Below the pieces are notes generated by a model that did not search any database, was not told the origin of the DNA, and saw only the letters and a program-made list of their open reading frames with translations. The translations under genes were made by a program, and so were the position numbers. A stretch of 64,000 nucleotides of DNA from assembly GCF_001245615.1 (NCBI RefSeq), contig NZ_CWKH01000001.1, positions 3,100,001-3,164,000 on the forward strand. Reading direction: 5' to 3'. Below, one piece after another: positions 56,417 through 64,000 of the stretch. The DNA comes from Mycolicibacterium neworleansense (GTDB lineage Bacteria > Actinomycetota > Actinomycetes > Mycobacteriales > Mycobacteriaceae). The first letter of the stretch is position 1. The number at the start of each line of letters is the position of its first letter.

Positions 56417-56777
56417 CGAGCATTCCTCGACCACCACACGACCGCCGCATGAATCGGGTCACCCGGCGCTGGCTGGCGTCCCTCAACCCTTCACACATGC
56501 TGCCCAACAGATTGGCCTGTCCATGGCCGTCCGTCAAGAGGTGACGCGCGGTTTGGCCCGGCGAGCTCTCCCCGACAGTGCAGCTTCGGCAAACACCCTG
56601 GTGAGCGCCACCCGATGCGGTGGGGTGTGCCCAGCTGTGGGGCATCGCCAGGAACAGCAGGGCGACGGCTAACAGTGCGGAGGATGCCGGCCCGAAGATC
56701 AATGAGATCGCCAGCACCACAAGGAGATACGTCGAAGGCAGGTCAGCGATGACGAGAACCGCGACCGTGGGGGCCAT
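56409..56777 (-). CDS. Small membrane protein upstream of rpoB
   Basis: 122 aa from ATG 56777 with TAGGAG about 8 bases upstream. Residues 1-47 contain two hydrophobic stretches (TVAVLVIADL, LLVVLAISLIFG... LLAVALLFLAMP). The remaining ~75 residues are polar, Cys/Arg-rich and overlap the rpoB promoter, so they may be a run-on. A 57-aa membrane protein (Rv0666) occupies the same place and strand in M. tuberculosis, supporting a real gene. Function unknown. Confidence 0.55.
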   Translation of the reverse strand: MAPTVAVLVIADLPSTYLLVVLAISLIFGPASSALLAVALLFLAMPHSWAHPTASGGAHQGVCRSCTVGESSPGQTARHLLTDGHGQANLLGSMCEGLRDASQRRVTRFMRRSCGGRGMLVE

Positions 56778-56802
56778 GGCGACCGCTCCTACGGTCTGCG
56801 AA

Positions 56803-56842
56803 AACAAGTCAGGCCGGGCCCTCGGGCCCGGCCTGACTTGTT
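56803..56842 (-). terminator. Terminator of mceG
   Basis: 19-bp arms AACAAGTCAGGCCGGGCCC and its exact inverse around a 2-base centre (so the innermost pairs stay open), followed on the minus strand by TTTTC. It lies 5 bp after mceG and just before the small membrane gene. Confidence 0.88.
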
Positions 56843-56847
56843 CTGGC

Positions 56848-57933
56848 TCAGCTCTGGTGCGGCACCTCGATGGCGCCGGTCGGGGCGTCGTCCTCGACCT
56901 GGCGGTGGTGGCGCGTGGTGGGCTCGTCGCCGAACTGGTGCACCGGCAATTTGTGCGTGCCCTCCAGGTCGTCGAGGATGGCGGCCTGCGCGGCGGGCGG
57001 CAGGGTGTGCAGGATCTCGCGCACCCGGGCCTGGCGCCGCAGGACGCCCTGACGCTCGGGCATACCCGGGGTCGCGGTGAGCTGCGGGGGCACGCCCTCG
57101 ATCTCCTCGACACCGCCGTCGTGCTGACCGGCATCCAGCATGGCCTGCTCGGCGGCCGCGGTTGCCTCGTCCTTCTCCTCGGACATACCGATCGGACCGA
57201 TACGACGACCGTTGAGGAACTGCTTGACGACGGGCTCCTCGCTGGTCAGCAGCACCTCGCGGGGGCCGAACATGACCAGCTGCTTGCGGAACAGCATGCC
57301 GATGTTGTCGGGCACGGTCCGGGCGATGTTGATGTTGTGCGTCACGATCAGCACCGTCGCGTCGATCTGCGCGTTGATGTCGATCAGCAGCTGCGACAGA
57401 TAGGCGGTACGGACCGGGTCCAGACCGGAGTCCGGCTCGTCGCAGAGGATGATCTGCGGGTCGAGCACGAGGGCGCGGGCCAGGCCGGCGCGCTTGCGCA
57501 TACCGCCGGAGATCTCGCCCGGGAACTTGTGGCCGTCATTGGGCATACCGACCAGGTCGAGCTTCTCCATGACGATGTTGCGGATTTCGCTCTCGCTCTT
57601 CTTCGTGTGCTCGCGCAACGGGAAGGCGGTGTTGTCATAGATGTTCATCGAGCCGAACAGCGCGCCGTCCTGGAACAGCACACCGAAGAGGGTCCGGATC
57701 TCGTAGAGCTCCTTGGCCGAGCACTCCAGGATGTTGGTGCCGTCGATGACGATCGAGCCGCGCTCCGGGCGCAGCAGGCCGATCAGCGACTTCAGGAAGA
57801 CGGATTTACCGGTACCTGACGGGCCCAGCAGCACGCTGACCTCGCCAGCGGGAATCGACATCGTGACGTCTTCCCAAATCTTTGACGATCCGAAAGATTT
57901 GCTCAGCCCCGTCACATCGATCTGGACGCCCAT
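56848..57933 (-). CDS. mceG: Mce-transporter ATPase MceG (Mkl)
   Basis: 361-aa ABC ATPase that powers Mce lipid importers. Walker A GPSGTGKS, Q-loop LFQDGALFG, signature ISGGMRKRAGLARAL, Walker B IILCDEPDSGLD, and His switch VTHN. A C-terminal extension beyond residue ~245 (TATPGMPERQGVLRRQARVR) is typical of mycobacterial MceG. No mce genes are adjacent; it serves several mce loci elsewhere. Confidence 0.95.
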   Translation of the reverse strand: MGVQIDVTGLSKSFGSSKIWEDVTMSIPAGEVSVLLGPSGTGKSVFLKSLIGLLRPERGSIVIDGTNILECSAKELYEIRTLFGVLFQDGALFGSMNIYDNTAFPLREHTKKSESEIRNIVMEKLDLVGMPNDGHKFPGEISGGMRKRAGLARALVLDPQIILCDEPDSGLDPVRTAYLSQLLIDINAQIDATVLIVTHNINIARTVPDNIGMLFRKQLVMFGPREVLLTSEEPVVKQFLNGRRIGPIGMSEEKDEATAAAEQAMLDAGQHDGGVEEIEGVPPQLTATPGMPERQGVLRRQARVREILHTLPPAAQAAILDDLEGTHKLPVHQFGDEPTTRHHRQVEDDAPTGAIEVPHQS

Positions 57934-58083
57934 AAAGATCCTTCCGCCTACGGCTCACCCCGCCACCTGCTGCGGCCTGTGGCTTGAGTCACCATAGCGC
58001 ACGGGACACCGCCCACACATGGATGTCTCCCAATATTCGGGAGTACCCGGGCCCCGATCAGACCAATCCCGCCCATACAAGCA

Positions 58084-58119
58084 AAGAACCCCCGAATCCG
58101 TGGGGATTCGGGGGTTCTT
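58084..58119 (-). terminator. Terminator of rplJL
   Basis: 16-bp stem AAGAACCCCCGAATCC / GGATTCGGGGGTTCTT with loop GTGG, 16 bp after rplL. A T-rich TTCTTTG run follows on the minus strand. The rest of 57934-58083 holds only a small CTCCC...GGGAG dyad and presumably the mceG promoter, which I could not place. Confidence 0.88.
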
Positions 58120-58135
58120 GCGGTCCAGTTCTGGA

Positions 58136-58525
58136 CTACTTGACGGTGACGCTGGCGCCGGCAGCCTCGAGCTTGCCCTTGGCGTCCTCGGCGGCCTCCT
58201 TGGAGACCTTCTCCAGCAGCGGCTTGGGAGCGCCGTCAACCAGATCCTTGGCTTCCTTCAGGCCCAGGCCCGAGACGATCTCGCGGACAACCTTGATCAC
58301 GCCGATCTTCTTGTCGCCGGCACCCTCGAGGATGACGTCGAACTCCGACTGCTCCTCGCCGGCCTCGGCGGCAGCGCCACCGGCGGCGGGGGCGGCCGCG
58401 ACGGCGACCGGAGCGGCGGCGGTGACCTCGAAGACCTCTTCGAACTGCTTCACGAACTCAGAGAGCTCCAGCAGGGTCATTTCCTTGAAAGCGTCGAGCA
58501 GTTCGTCGGTGGACAGCTTGGCCAT
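58136..58525 (-). CDS. rplL: 50S ribosomal protein L7/L12
   Basis: 129 aa: N-terminal dimerisation domain [20 protein letters not shown], an Ala-rich flexible hinge (~40-60), and the C-terminal factor-binding domain with [20 protein letters not shown]. Forms the stalk with L10. It follows rplJ by 67 bp. Confidence 0.99.
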   Translation of the reverse strand: MAKLSTDELLDAFKEMTLLELSEFVKQFEEVFEVTAAAPVAVAAAPAAGGAAAEAGEEQSEFDVILEGAGDKKIGVIKVVREIVSGLGLKEAKDLVDGAPKPLLEKVSKEAAEDAKGKLEAAGASVTVK

Positions 58526-58592
58526 GTTTATGGTCCTTCCTGATTTTTCTTACAGATGTTGGGGGGTTTGTGCGGTTGCGGTTAAGCAGCTA

Positions 58593-59120
58593 CTAGGCAG
58601 CGTCGCTGGCAGCCTTCTTCTCCTGCAGCGCCGCGGCGAGGCGGGCAACCTGAGAAGCGGGTGCGTTGAACAGGCCGGCGGCCTTGGACAGGTTGCCCTT
58701 CATGGCACCTGCCAGCTTGGCGAGCAGAACCTCGCGCGACTCGAGGTCGGCGATCTTCTCGACCTCGGCCACGGACAGCGCCTTGCCGTCCATGTAGCCG
58801 CCCTTGATGATGAGCGCCTTGTTGTCCTTGGCGAACTTCTTGATCGCCTTGGCGGCGTCAACCGGCTCGCCCTTGACGAACGCGATCGCCGTGGGACCGG
58901 CGAACAGCTCGTCGAGGCCTTCAATGCCGGCTTCGGACGCGGCGCGCTTCACCAGAGTGTTCTTGGCGACGGTGTACGAGGCGGAGTCGCCGAGGGAACG
59001 ACGCAGCTCAGCCAGGTTCGCCACAGTCAGCCCGCGGTACTCGGTGACGACGGTGGCCGTCGACGCCTTGAACTGCTCAGCAATGTCGGCAACCGCCGTG
59101 GCCTTGTCAGCCTTGGCCAT
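58593..59120 (-). CDS. rplJ: 50S ribosomal protein L10
   Basis: 175-aa stalk base from ATG 59120 with GGAGG 6 bases upstream; the open frame continues 75 codons further up but has no comparable site. N-terminal RNA-binding part [21 protein letters not shown]-terminal helix for L12 binding. Usually autoregulated through its leader. Confidence 0.98.
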   Translation of the reverse strand: MAKADKATAVADIAEQFKASTATVVTEYRGLTVANLAELRRSLGDSASYTVAKNTLVKRAASEAGIEGLDELFAGPTAIAFVKGEPVDAAKAIKKFAKDNKALIIKGGYMDGKALSVAEVEKIADLESREVLLAKLAGAMKGNLSKAAGLFNAPASQVARLAAALQEKKAASDAA

Positions 59121-59181
59121 GCATGCCTCCTTGTGGTGGGTATCGGGCGCTCCACCAACTTTGGGGCCGTGAAATGACGAA

Positions 59182-59207
59182 CGCCCCGACGCAGACAGGT
59201 CGGGGCG
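59182..59207 (-). promoter_or_regulatory. Hairpin in the rplJ leader
   Basis: CGCCCCGAC / GTCGGGGCG, a 9-bp stem with an 8-base loop, within the ~197-nt untranslated leader of rplJ. It is followed on the minus strand by TTCGTCATTTC, so it could be an attenuator or part of an L10 binding site. The role is inferred from position. Confidence 0.5.
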
Positions 59208-59323
59208 CAGAGATATCCAGCATGAAACTGGTCTAGCCTCGTCCTCCTGCGTGGGCCGCCGGGACATTTCCCGGACCTTCAACCGATTGCTCGGTGACCG
59301 ACGGTCTTCGGTGGAACCCGACC

Positions 59324-59353
59324 AGAGTAGCCGAACACCGACCAATCAGCCAA
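59324..59353 (-). promoter_or_regulatory. rplJL promoter
   Basis: TTGGCT (59353-59348) and TACTCT (59329-59324) on the minus strand with an 18-base spacer, in the gap upstream of rplJ. Predicted start near 59317. Confidence 0.5.
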
Positions 59354-59372
59354 AACGAGCAAGCCGAGCGCC

Positions 59373-59816
59373 TCAGCGGGCGCCGGCCAGCACCGCCAAC
59401 ACGAACGCCGCCGCGAGCAGCCCCACGCGCAACCAGTGCAGACGATCCCAGCGCCGGGTCAGCTCGTGGAACTGATCGGGGTCGCCGTCACCATCACCGA
59501 ATCCCGCTGCGACGCGGTTGTTGATCGGCACCAGCGTGGTCACGGACAACAGCATGACCAGCCCCATCAGCACGACTGCCGTGACGGGCAATGGCCCGGG
59601 GCCGAACACGGTGGCACCGAGCAGCAACGCGATGGCCGCCAGGTACCAGAACGGCATCACCGTCCCGAGGATCCGGCTGCCGGTGCCACGCGCCTGCCGG
59701 TAGGCGGCCTCGGGCAGTCGCTGCAGGATCGGATTGGTGAACGCGGCGACGCCGAACTCGACGCCCAGCAGCGGTCCGGTAACGATCACGGCGAGAATCT
59801 CGACGACTTCCTTCAC
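59373..59816 (-). CDS. DUF1772 (anthrone-oxygenase-like) membrane protein
   Basis: 147 aa from GTG 59816, with about four membrane segments. The DUF1772 pattern is seen in GPLLGVEFGVAAFTNPIL, a central ILGTVMPFWYLAAIALL, and LVPINNRVAAG. A TTG at 59852 would lengthen it by 12 residues but lies almost on the operator, so the GTG is preferred. Divergent from the HxlR gene. Activity unknown. Confidence 0.78.
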   Translation of the reverse strand: MKEVVEILAVIVTGPLLGVEFGVAAFTNPILQRLPEAAYRQARGTGSRILGTVMPFWYLAAIALLLGATVFGPGPLPVTAVVLMGLVMLLSVTTLVPINNRVAAGFGDGDGDPDQFHELTRRWDRLHWLRVGLLAAAFVLAVLAGAR

Positions 59817-59829
59817 ACCATCGAGCCTG

Positions 59830-59875
59830 GTCAGTACGCTGCCAAAAAACAAGGTACTGACAAATTAGTCAGTAC
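59830..59875. promoter_or_regulatory. HxlR operator: 22-bp palindrome plus extra half-site
   Basis: GTACTGAC-AAATTA-GTCAGTAC (59854-59875) is a perfect palindrome with a 6-base spacer, 12 bases before the HxlR ATG. A third copy of the arm, GTCAGTAC, lies at 59830-59837. It matches the size and divergent placement of MarR/HxlR-type operators. Confidence 0.75.
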
Positions 59876-59887
59876 GGGGAGGTCGGC

Positions 59888-60316
59888 ATGGCGGTTTCGA
59901 AGAAAGAGGTCGGCGAGTGCCCGATCGACGCGACGCTGTCGGTCATCGACGGGCGCTGGAAGGGCACGATTCTGTGGCGGTTGGCCGACGGGCCGATGCG
60001 CACCGCCGAACTGCGCCGCAGCATCCCCGACATCACCGAGCGCATGCTCATCCGGCACCTGCACGACCTGGTCGACGCGGGGATCATCGAGCGCCACGAC
60101 GCGGGCACGGTGCCGCCGTGCGTGCACTATTCGATCTCCGACTACGGCAAGACCCTGGAGCCGGTGCTGCACGCCTTGTGCGACTGGGGCCGCACCCACA
60201 TGGAGATTCAGCGCACTCAGCTGCGGGCCAGGGCCGCCGCACCGACCAGGCCGGCGTCCCCGCCGAGCTCGGCCGGCACCACCCGCAGCCCGCGCAGGAA
60301 CTCCAGCCCGGCGTAG
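59888..60316 (+). CDS. HxlR-family transcriptional regulator
   Basis: 142 aa; winged HTH of the HxlR type: CPIDATLSVIDGRWKGTILWRL, then MRTAELRRSIPDITERMLIRHL and the wing ERHDAGTVPPCVHYSISDYGK. HxlR proteins sense aldehydes, quinones or thiol stress, often through the N-terminal Cys (here Cys11). The last ~30 residues overlap the ROK gene by 100 bp and look like a run-on past the usual ~110-aa end. Divergent from DUF1772. Confidence 0.87.
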   Translation: MAVSKKEVGECPIDATLSVIDGRWKGTILWRLADGPMRTAELRRSIPDITERMLIRHLHDLVDAGIIERHDAGTVPPCVHYSISDYGKTLEPVLHALCDWGRTHMEIQRTQLRARAAAPTRPASPPSSAGTTRSPRRNSSPA

Positions 60317-61113
60317 TCCGACAGCGCCGCGCGCAGCGGGTCGAACAGCAATGCCCCGGATTTGGCCACTCCCCCGCCGATCACCACGAGGTCCAGGTCG
60401 CAGACCGCGGCCACCGAGGCGATCATCGCCGCCACCGCGCGGGCGCCACGGCCGAAGGCGTTGAGCGCCAACTCTTCTCCATGATTGGCCGCGTCGCCCA
60501 GCGCCTTGGCGTCGGTACCGTCCCATCCCTGGCGCCGGGCCCATCGCACCATGCTCGGTCCCGACGCGATGGTCTCGACGCAGCCGTGCCCGCCGCAGGT
60601 ACACAGGTCGCCGCCGTCGGGGGCGACGATGACGTGGCCGACGTGCCCGGCGTTGCCGGTGCGCCCGTCGTACGGTGCGCCGTCGAGCACCAGGCCGCCA
60701 CCGATGCCGGTCGACACCACCATGCCGAGCAGGAACTGCGCCCCCCGGCCCGCACCACACCACTGCTCGCCCAGCGCCATACAGAGCCCGTCGCCGCCGA
60801 GCCGCACCGGCAATCCAGTGGCGCCGGCTACCCGGTCGACGATCGGAAAGTGTTGCCACTCAGTGATGTTGATCGGGCTGACGGTACCGTTCGGCAGGTC
60901 GATCGGCCCGGCCGAGGCCACGCCGACACCGGTCGCGGCCCCGTCCGCGGTCTGCATGGTGTCGCCCAGCAGCTTCTCGACGACAGCCCACACCGTCTCG
61001 GCATCACCGTCCGGGGTCGGCAGCTGGGCGCGGTGGACCAGCGCTCCGTCGGGATCGACGAGGCCGACGGCGATCTTGGTGCCGCCGATGTCGAGCGCCA
61101 GGGTCAGGGTCAC
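60217..61113 (-). CDS. ROK-family sugar kinase
   Basis: 298 aa from GTG 61113 with AGGAG about 8 bases upstream. Phosphate motif LALDIGGTKIAVGLVD; zinc/ROK signature LCTCGGHGCVETIASG with CxCGGxGCxE; GHVGHVIV upstream of it. Phosphorylates a hexose, most likely glucose or mannose given the mannosidase operon (inference). Last gene of the operon, 10 bp after the SurA-like gene. Confidence 0.9.
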   Translation of the reverse strand: MTLTLALDIGGTKIAVGLVDPDGALVHRAQLPTPDGDAETVWAVVEKLLGDTMQTADGAATGVGVASAGPIDLPNGTVSPINITEWQHFPIVDRVAGATGLPVRLGGDGLCMALGEQWCGAGRGAQFLLGMVVSTGIGGGLVLDGAPYDGRTGNAGHVGHVIVAPDGGDLCTCGGHGCVETIASGPSMVRWARRQGWDGTDAKALGDAANHGEELALNAFGRGARAVAAMIASVAAVCDLDLVVIGGGVAKSGALLFDPLRAALSDYAGLEFLRGLRVVPAELGGDAGLVGAAALARS

Positions 61114-61123
61114 GTCGGCGCTC

Positions 61124-61732
61124 CTAGTGCTTGTGCGTGTTGTCCGGCTGACGGGGATCGCCGGGATGTTCATATCCGGGCGCGAGTTCCACCAGGGCCG
61201 CGCACCGCGCATCGAGCCACTGCCGGAACGCCTGCCTGCGGGCCGCCGCGCGCAGATGGGCGACGATCCGGTCGTGCACCTGGTCGAGGGACGGCGCCAC
61301 CGGACGGGTACGCCATCCGTGTGGCCCGGGCTGTGCGTCGGCGAAGCGCAGCGGATTACGTGTGTGATAGGCGGCCACCTCGGCATCCGAAACATCCACC
61401 GCCGCAGTGACATCGGCGAAAACCGCACGGGCCCGCGGCGTGCCCAGCACGGCGGCGGCCACACTGCCGATGTCCAGCCGGGCCGCGGTATCGGGCAGCA
61501 CCTCATCGAGGGTGGGCACACCCCGCTCGGACAGTCCATGCGCGGCCGCCTCGTCATCGATCACCCGTTCGGCCACCACCAGTTGAGTGAGCCACCGACG
61601 CAGCTGCCGCCCTTCGCTGGTTCCGGGGCGCGGCAGGGCCGAGGCCCGGTTGCCCGCCCGCAGTGCTGCCTCTCGCTCGTCGATCTGCTTGACCGACACC
61701 GGTTTTCCGGCCACCTGTGCGGCGATCTTCAT
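61124..61732 (-). CDS. SurA/parvulin-N-like helical protein, unknown role
   Basis: 202 aa from ATG 61732, overlapping the mannosidase stop (ATGA). The first ~95 residues (AGKPVSVKQIDEREAALRAG, later LVVAERVIDDEAAAHGL) resemble the helical chaperone module of SurA/PpiC proteins. A second helical part has VSDAEVAAYHTRNPLRFAD. No prolyl-isomerase core and no signal peptide are seen. The C-terminus is His/Asp/Pro-rich (EHPGDPRQPDNTHKH). The equivalent M. tuberculosis gene is annotated as a FabD-like transacylase, but no GHSxG motif is present here. Confidence 0.65.
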   Translation of the reverse strand: MKIAAQVAGKPVSVKQIDEREAALRAGNRASALPRPGTSEGRQLRRWLTQLVVAERVIDDEAAAHGLSERGVPTLDEVLPDTAARLDIGSVAAAVLGTPRARAVFADVTAAVDVSDAEVAAYHTRNPLRFADAQPGPHGWRTRPVAPSLDQVHDRIVAHLRAAARRQAFRQWLDARCAALVELAPGYEHPGDPRQPDNTHKH

Positions 61733-64000
61733 CGGACCGTCACCTTCACCGCGGGTGAGTAGATCAACCGCCCGGCACAACCCACCCGGATCAATGCCCA
61801 CCATTGCCCAGGCTCGACCCACGACGGTGGTGCGACGTCGAACCCGATCTCGGCGGTGCCGCCCGCGGGCAGCTCGACACCGGCCGCGCCCGGCCCCATC
61901 CAGCCCCAGGTTCCCCATGGGCTGATCAGGTGCGCCTCGGCGGCCAGGTCGGTCCGTGCGTCGGTGCCGATCGTCATCGACAGTCGCGCGGTCTCACCGG
62001 CCTTGACGTCGACGGCCTCCGGCTCGGAGACCAGCTTGAGCACGTGTGCCGCGGGTTCACCGATCGTGACCACGCAGACGTCCTCGACCACCTGGCGCCA
62101 CGACGGCGGCAGCGCCGACCCACCTCCGGTCACCGCGAGTTCGGCGCGCAACGGGTACAGCCCGGGCTCGGCTCCGGCCGGGATGCTCAGCACCACATCG
62201 GTTTCCAGATGCTCGCCGGGCGGCAGCACATAGGGCAGCTCCGCGGGCTGTACCTCCCATCCGGGCGGTCCGTACAGCCTGACCCGCCCGTGCAGGGCGT
62301 CGTCGGTGCAGTCGCTGGCCGCGGTCAGCCGCACGATCACCTCGGTACCAGGTTGCCCGGCAATGCTTTCCGGGTGCAGATACGCGACAGCGGGCAGGCC
62401 ACCCAACGGCGCGGGGCCGCGATTGTGCAACCAGTACCGGGCGTAGAGCGGCTGTGCCGCCTCGGCCTCGGGCGCCAACCGCTGATGTTCGGCGCGCAGC
62501 ATCTTGGGAAGGTTGAGCTGGGTGGACACAGTGGCGATCTGGTAGCCGTGCAGCCTCAGTTCCGAGGGCTGCTCCAGTTTTGGTTCCTCCAGCAGGTTCA
62601 GGCTCGCGGCGGCCGAGACCGCGCGCAGCCCGGAGCGGATGGTGACTTCGGCCGCGCTGCCGGTGATCTCGACAAGCCGCGCGGTGACCCCGGCGGCCGG
62701 ATCGGTGGTGCGTACACTGCCCGACGCCAGCGGATTGCCTGCGGCCTTGAGTGCGCCGAGTTGTACGGCGCCGGCCGGCTCGATCTCCAGCAGCGAACCC
62801 CAGGCCGGCAGCCCGCCGGCGGAGTCTGAGTCGACGACCACCGGCAGCAGCGGCCGGTTGAATTCGGCGGCGCTCGGTGCGACCCCCACGGCGCGCCAGT
62901 CACCGGCGCCGGTCACCAGTGCGTAGTCGAAAGTGTGTGTCCAATGCTGCAATTGGAAGTTGGATCCGTCCGGCGCGGTGCGCCGTGGCGGGTCGATCCA
63001 GGTGCCCGACGGCCAGCCGGTGCAGGACCGCATCAGCGACGTGTGCAGGGTGCCGTCCGGGTCGACGGCGAAACTGGGCACACCACGGTTGAGCAGGGCG
63101 ACCGTGCGGGCCTCGAACGGCTCGGCCGCTGCGGGGGCGTGTTGGGTGACGACGATTTCGGCGTCGCCGAGATCGTCGACCACGTCGTCGAAGTCGCCGG
63201 CCAGGATCAGCACCGGCAGGGTCCGCACGCCGCGCAGATCGGCACCGGGCACCCAGTGTTCGGTCAGCGGTGCGGCCGCGGGCACCCATACCCGGGCCGA
63301 TCCGGTGGCGTCGATCTGGCGTTTGAGTTCGTCGGTGTAGGCGATGTCAGCCTCGGCGAGAACTGCTGCGGTGAAGGGATTTTCATCTGGGCCGCCCAGG
63401 GCGAAGCGGGTGTCGGGCAGGTTGGAGTCCACGCTGAGATCGCCGTAGCGGGGCTTGTCGGCGGCGCTGCAGGTGGCGGTGACGCCGGCCCGGACCAGGG
63501 CCACCATCAGCTCGCGGGGGTTCGCGCCGTCGGGGGCGACGACCTCGGCCACCGAGACCGCCCGCACCGCGGAGCCGATGCGCACCGTCACCGCCGAGGA
63601 CAGCCCGAACCAGCCGTAGGCCGGGTTGTCCAGCGTCCACGGGTGTTGCGCGGCATCTACCGCCTGAGCTGACGAACCGTCGTGCAGCAGCCCGAATCCA
63701 CGGCCGATCACCGCGTCGCCGACCTCGCTGACGGGCAACGCACCGGGCACCGGACAGGGCCAGCGCAGCCGCACCAGGCGGTCCGACCCGACGAATTCGT
63801 CGATGACGGTGCGGCAGTCGACGCGGTCCACGCCGGACCACAGCGTGATGATCTGGGTGTAGCGCAGCAGATCTCCGATGCGTCCCCGCACGATCACCCG
63901 TTGCCCCAGCGGGCTCTGGTAGCACTGCACGTTCTCGGCGGGGCCGGCCGAGGAGCACACCACCGGCCCCCTGGGCAGCAGGTGCCAGGGACCTTCGCCG
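61729..64000 (-). CDS. GH38 alpha-mannosidase (partial, N-terminus outside window)
   Basis: Open to the right edge, at least 756 residues; the 5' end and the catalytic GH38 domain start lie outside. The visible part is the mid/C-terminal region: VIDEFVGSDRLVRLRWPCPV, GWFGLSSAVTV, and the typical VALLNRGVPSF followed by SLMRSCTGWPSG. The C-terminal ~250 residues are beta-rich sandwich domains. Degrades alpha-mannosides; head of an operon with the SurA-like and ROK genes. Confidence 0.88.
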   Translation of the reverse strand, partial: GEGPWHLLPRGPVVCSSAGPAENVQCYQSPLGQRVIVRGRIGDLLRYTQIITLWSGVDRVDCRTVIDEFVGSDRLVRLRWPCPVPGALPVSEVGDAVIGRGFGLLHDGSSAQAVDAAQHPWTLDNPAYGWFGLSSAVTVRIGSAVRAVSVAEVVAPDGANPRELMVALVRAGVTATCSAADKPRYGDLSVDSNLPDTRFALGGPDENPFTAAVLAEADIAYTDELKRQIDATGSARVWVPAAAPLTEHWVPGADLRGVRTLPVLILAGDFDDVVDDLGDAEIVVTQHAPAAAEPFEARTVALLNRGVPSFAVDPDGTLHTSLMRSCTGWPSGTWIDPPRRTAPDGSNFQLQHWTHTFDYALVTGAGDWRAVGVAPSAAEFNRPLLPVVVDSDSAGGLPAWGSLLEIEPAGAVQLGALKAAGNPLASGSVRTTDPAAGVTARLVEITGSAAEVTIRSGLRAVSAAASLNLLEEPKLEQPSELRLHGYQIATVSTQLNLPKMLRAEHQRLAPEAEAAQPLYARYWLHNRGPAPLGGLPAVAYLHPESIAGQPGTEVIVRLTAASDCTDDALHGRVRLYGPPGWEVQPAELPYVLPPGEHLETDVVLSIPAGAEPGLYPLRAELAVTGGGSALPPSWRQVVEDVCVVTIGEPAAHVLKLVSEPEAVDVKAGETARLSMTIGTDARTDLAAEAHLISPWGTWGWMGPGAAGVELPAGGTAEIGFDVAPPSWVEPGQWWALIRVGCAGRLIYSPAVKVTVR

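Noticed and set aside
57934..58083. TATGGT as the mceG -10 element
   Set aside because: No acceptable -35 at 16-18 bases; position not supported.

Overview
The window is a stretch of chromosome from a rapidly growing mycobacterium (Mycolicibacterium-type). Evidence: uniformly GC-rich DNA with GTG starts, an RpoB N-terminus of the mycobacterial type, a complete mycofactocin cluster, MceG, FadE8/EchA4/EchA5, DUF3060 and DUF3558 lipoproteins, and a mycobacterial order of the rpsJ, rpsL and rpoB operons. It runs opposite to the usual drawing of M. tuberculosis. From memory of that genome it corresponds to about Rv0707 back to Rv0648, with extra genes. RpoB and RpsL read as wild type at the rifampicin and streptomycin resistance positions.

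Layout. 1-4562: S10 operon on the minus strand (rpsJ-rplC-rplD-rplW-rplB-rpsS-rplV-rpsC-rplP), with a long leader and a promoter at 4845-4873. 4999-11141: accessory metabolism (hotdog thioesterase, NTF2-like protein, lipoprotein carboxylesterase, cytochrome P450, and a TetR/MFS efflux pair sharing a clear operator). 11071-18296: the whole mycofactocin locus, mftABCDEFG on the minus strand with mftR divergent. 18282-22163: PhyH-type dioxygenase, an ECF sigma factor coupled to a triple-VOC protein, a 20-bp perfect inverted repeat, and a ferredoxin reductase.

22234-30981: arginine catabolism. An Lrp regulator diverges from a coupled operon (amidinohydrolase, rocD, rocE, universal stress protein). 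After the mycofactocin-coupled SDR comes arcD-arcA. 31120-33821: envelope proteins (SHOCT membrane protein, cutinase, proline-rich anchored protein). 34032-38345: str operon (rpsL-rpsG-fusA-tuf) with its promoter and terminator. 38616-41405: TetR, two DUF3558 lipoproteins and two DUF3060 proteins. 41402-47469: the coupled fadE8-echA4-paaX-echA5 operon, a PAP2 lipid-phosphatase-like protein, and endonuclease IV.

47611-48588 is the clearest foreign-looking gene: a TIR domain fused to a degenerate receiver domain, with much lower GC at third codon positions, between end and rpoC. 48676-56187: rpoBC with promoter. 56409-57933: a small membrane protein and mceG. 58136-59120: rplJL with leader and promoter. 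59373-60316: DUF1772/HxlR pair around a perfect 22-bp palindrome. 60217-64000: operon of GH38 alpha-mannosidase (5' end outside the window), a SurA/parvulin-N-like protein and a ROK kinase.

The two best candidates for new biology are the TIR-receiver fusion and the ECF-sigma/triple-VOC module. The juxtaposition of two arginine-degradation routes with mycofactocin genes is also worth following.
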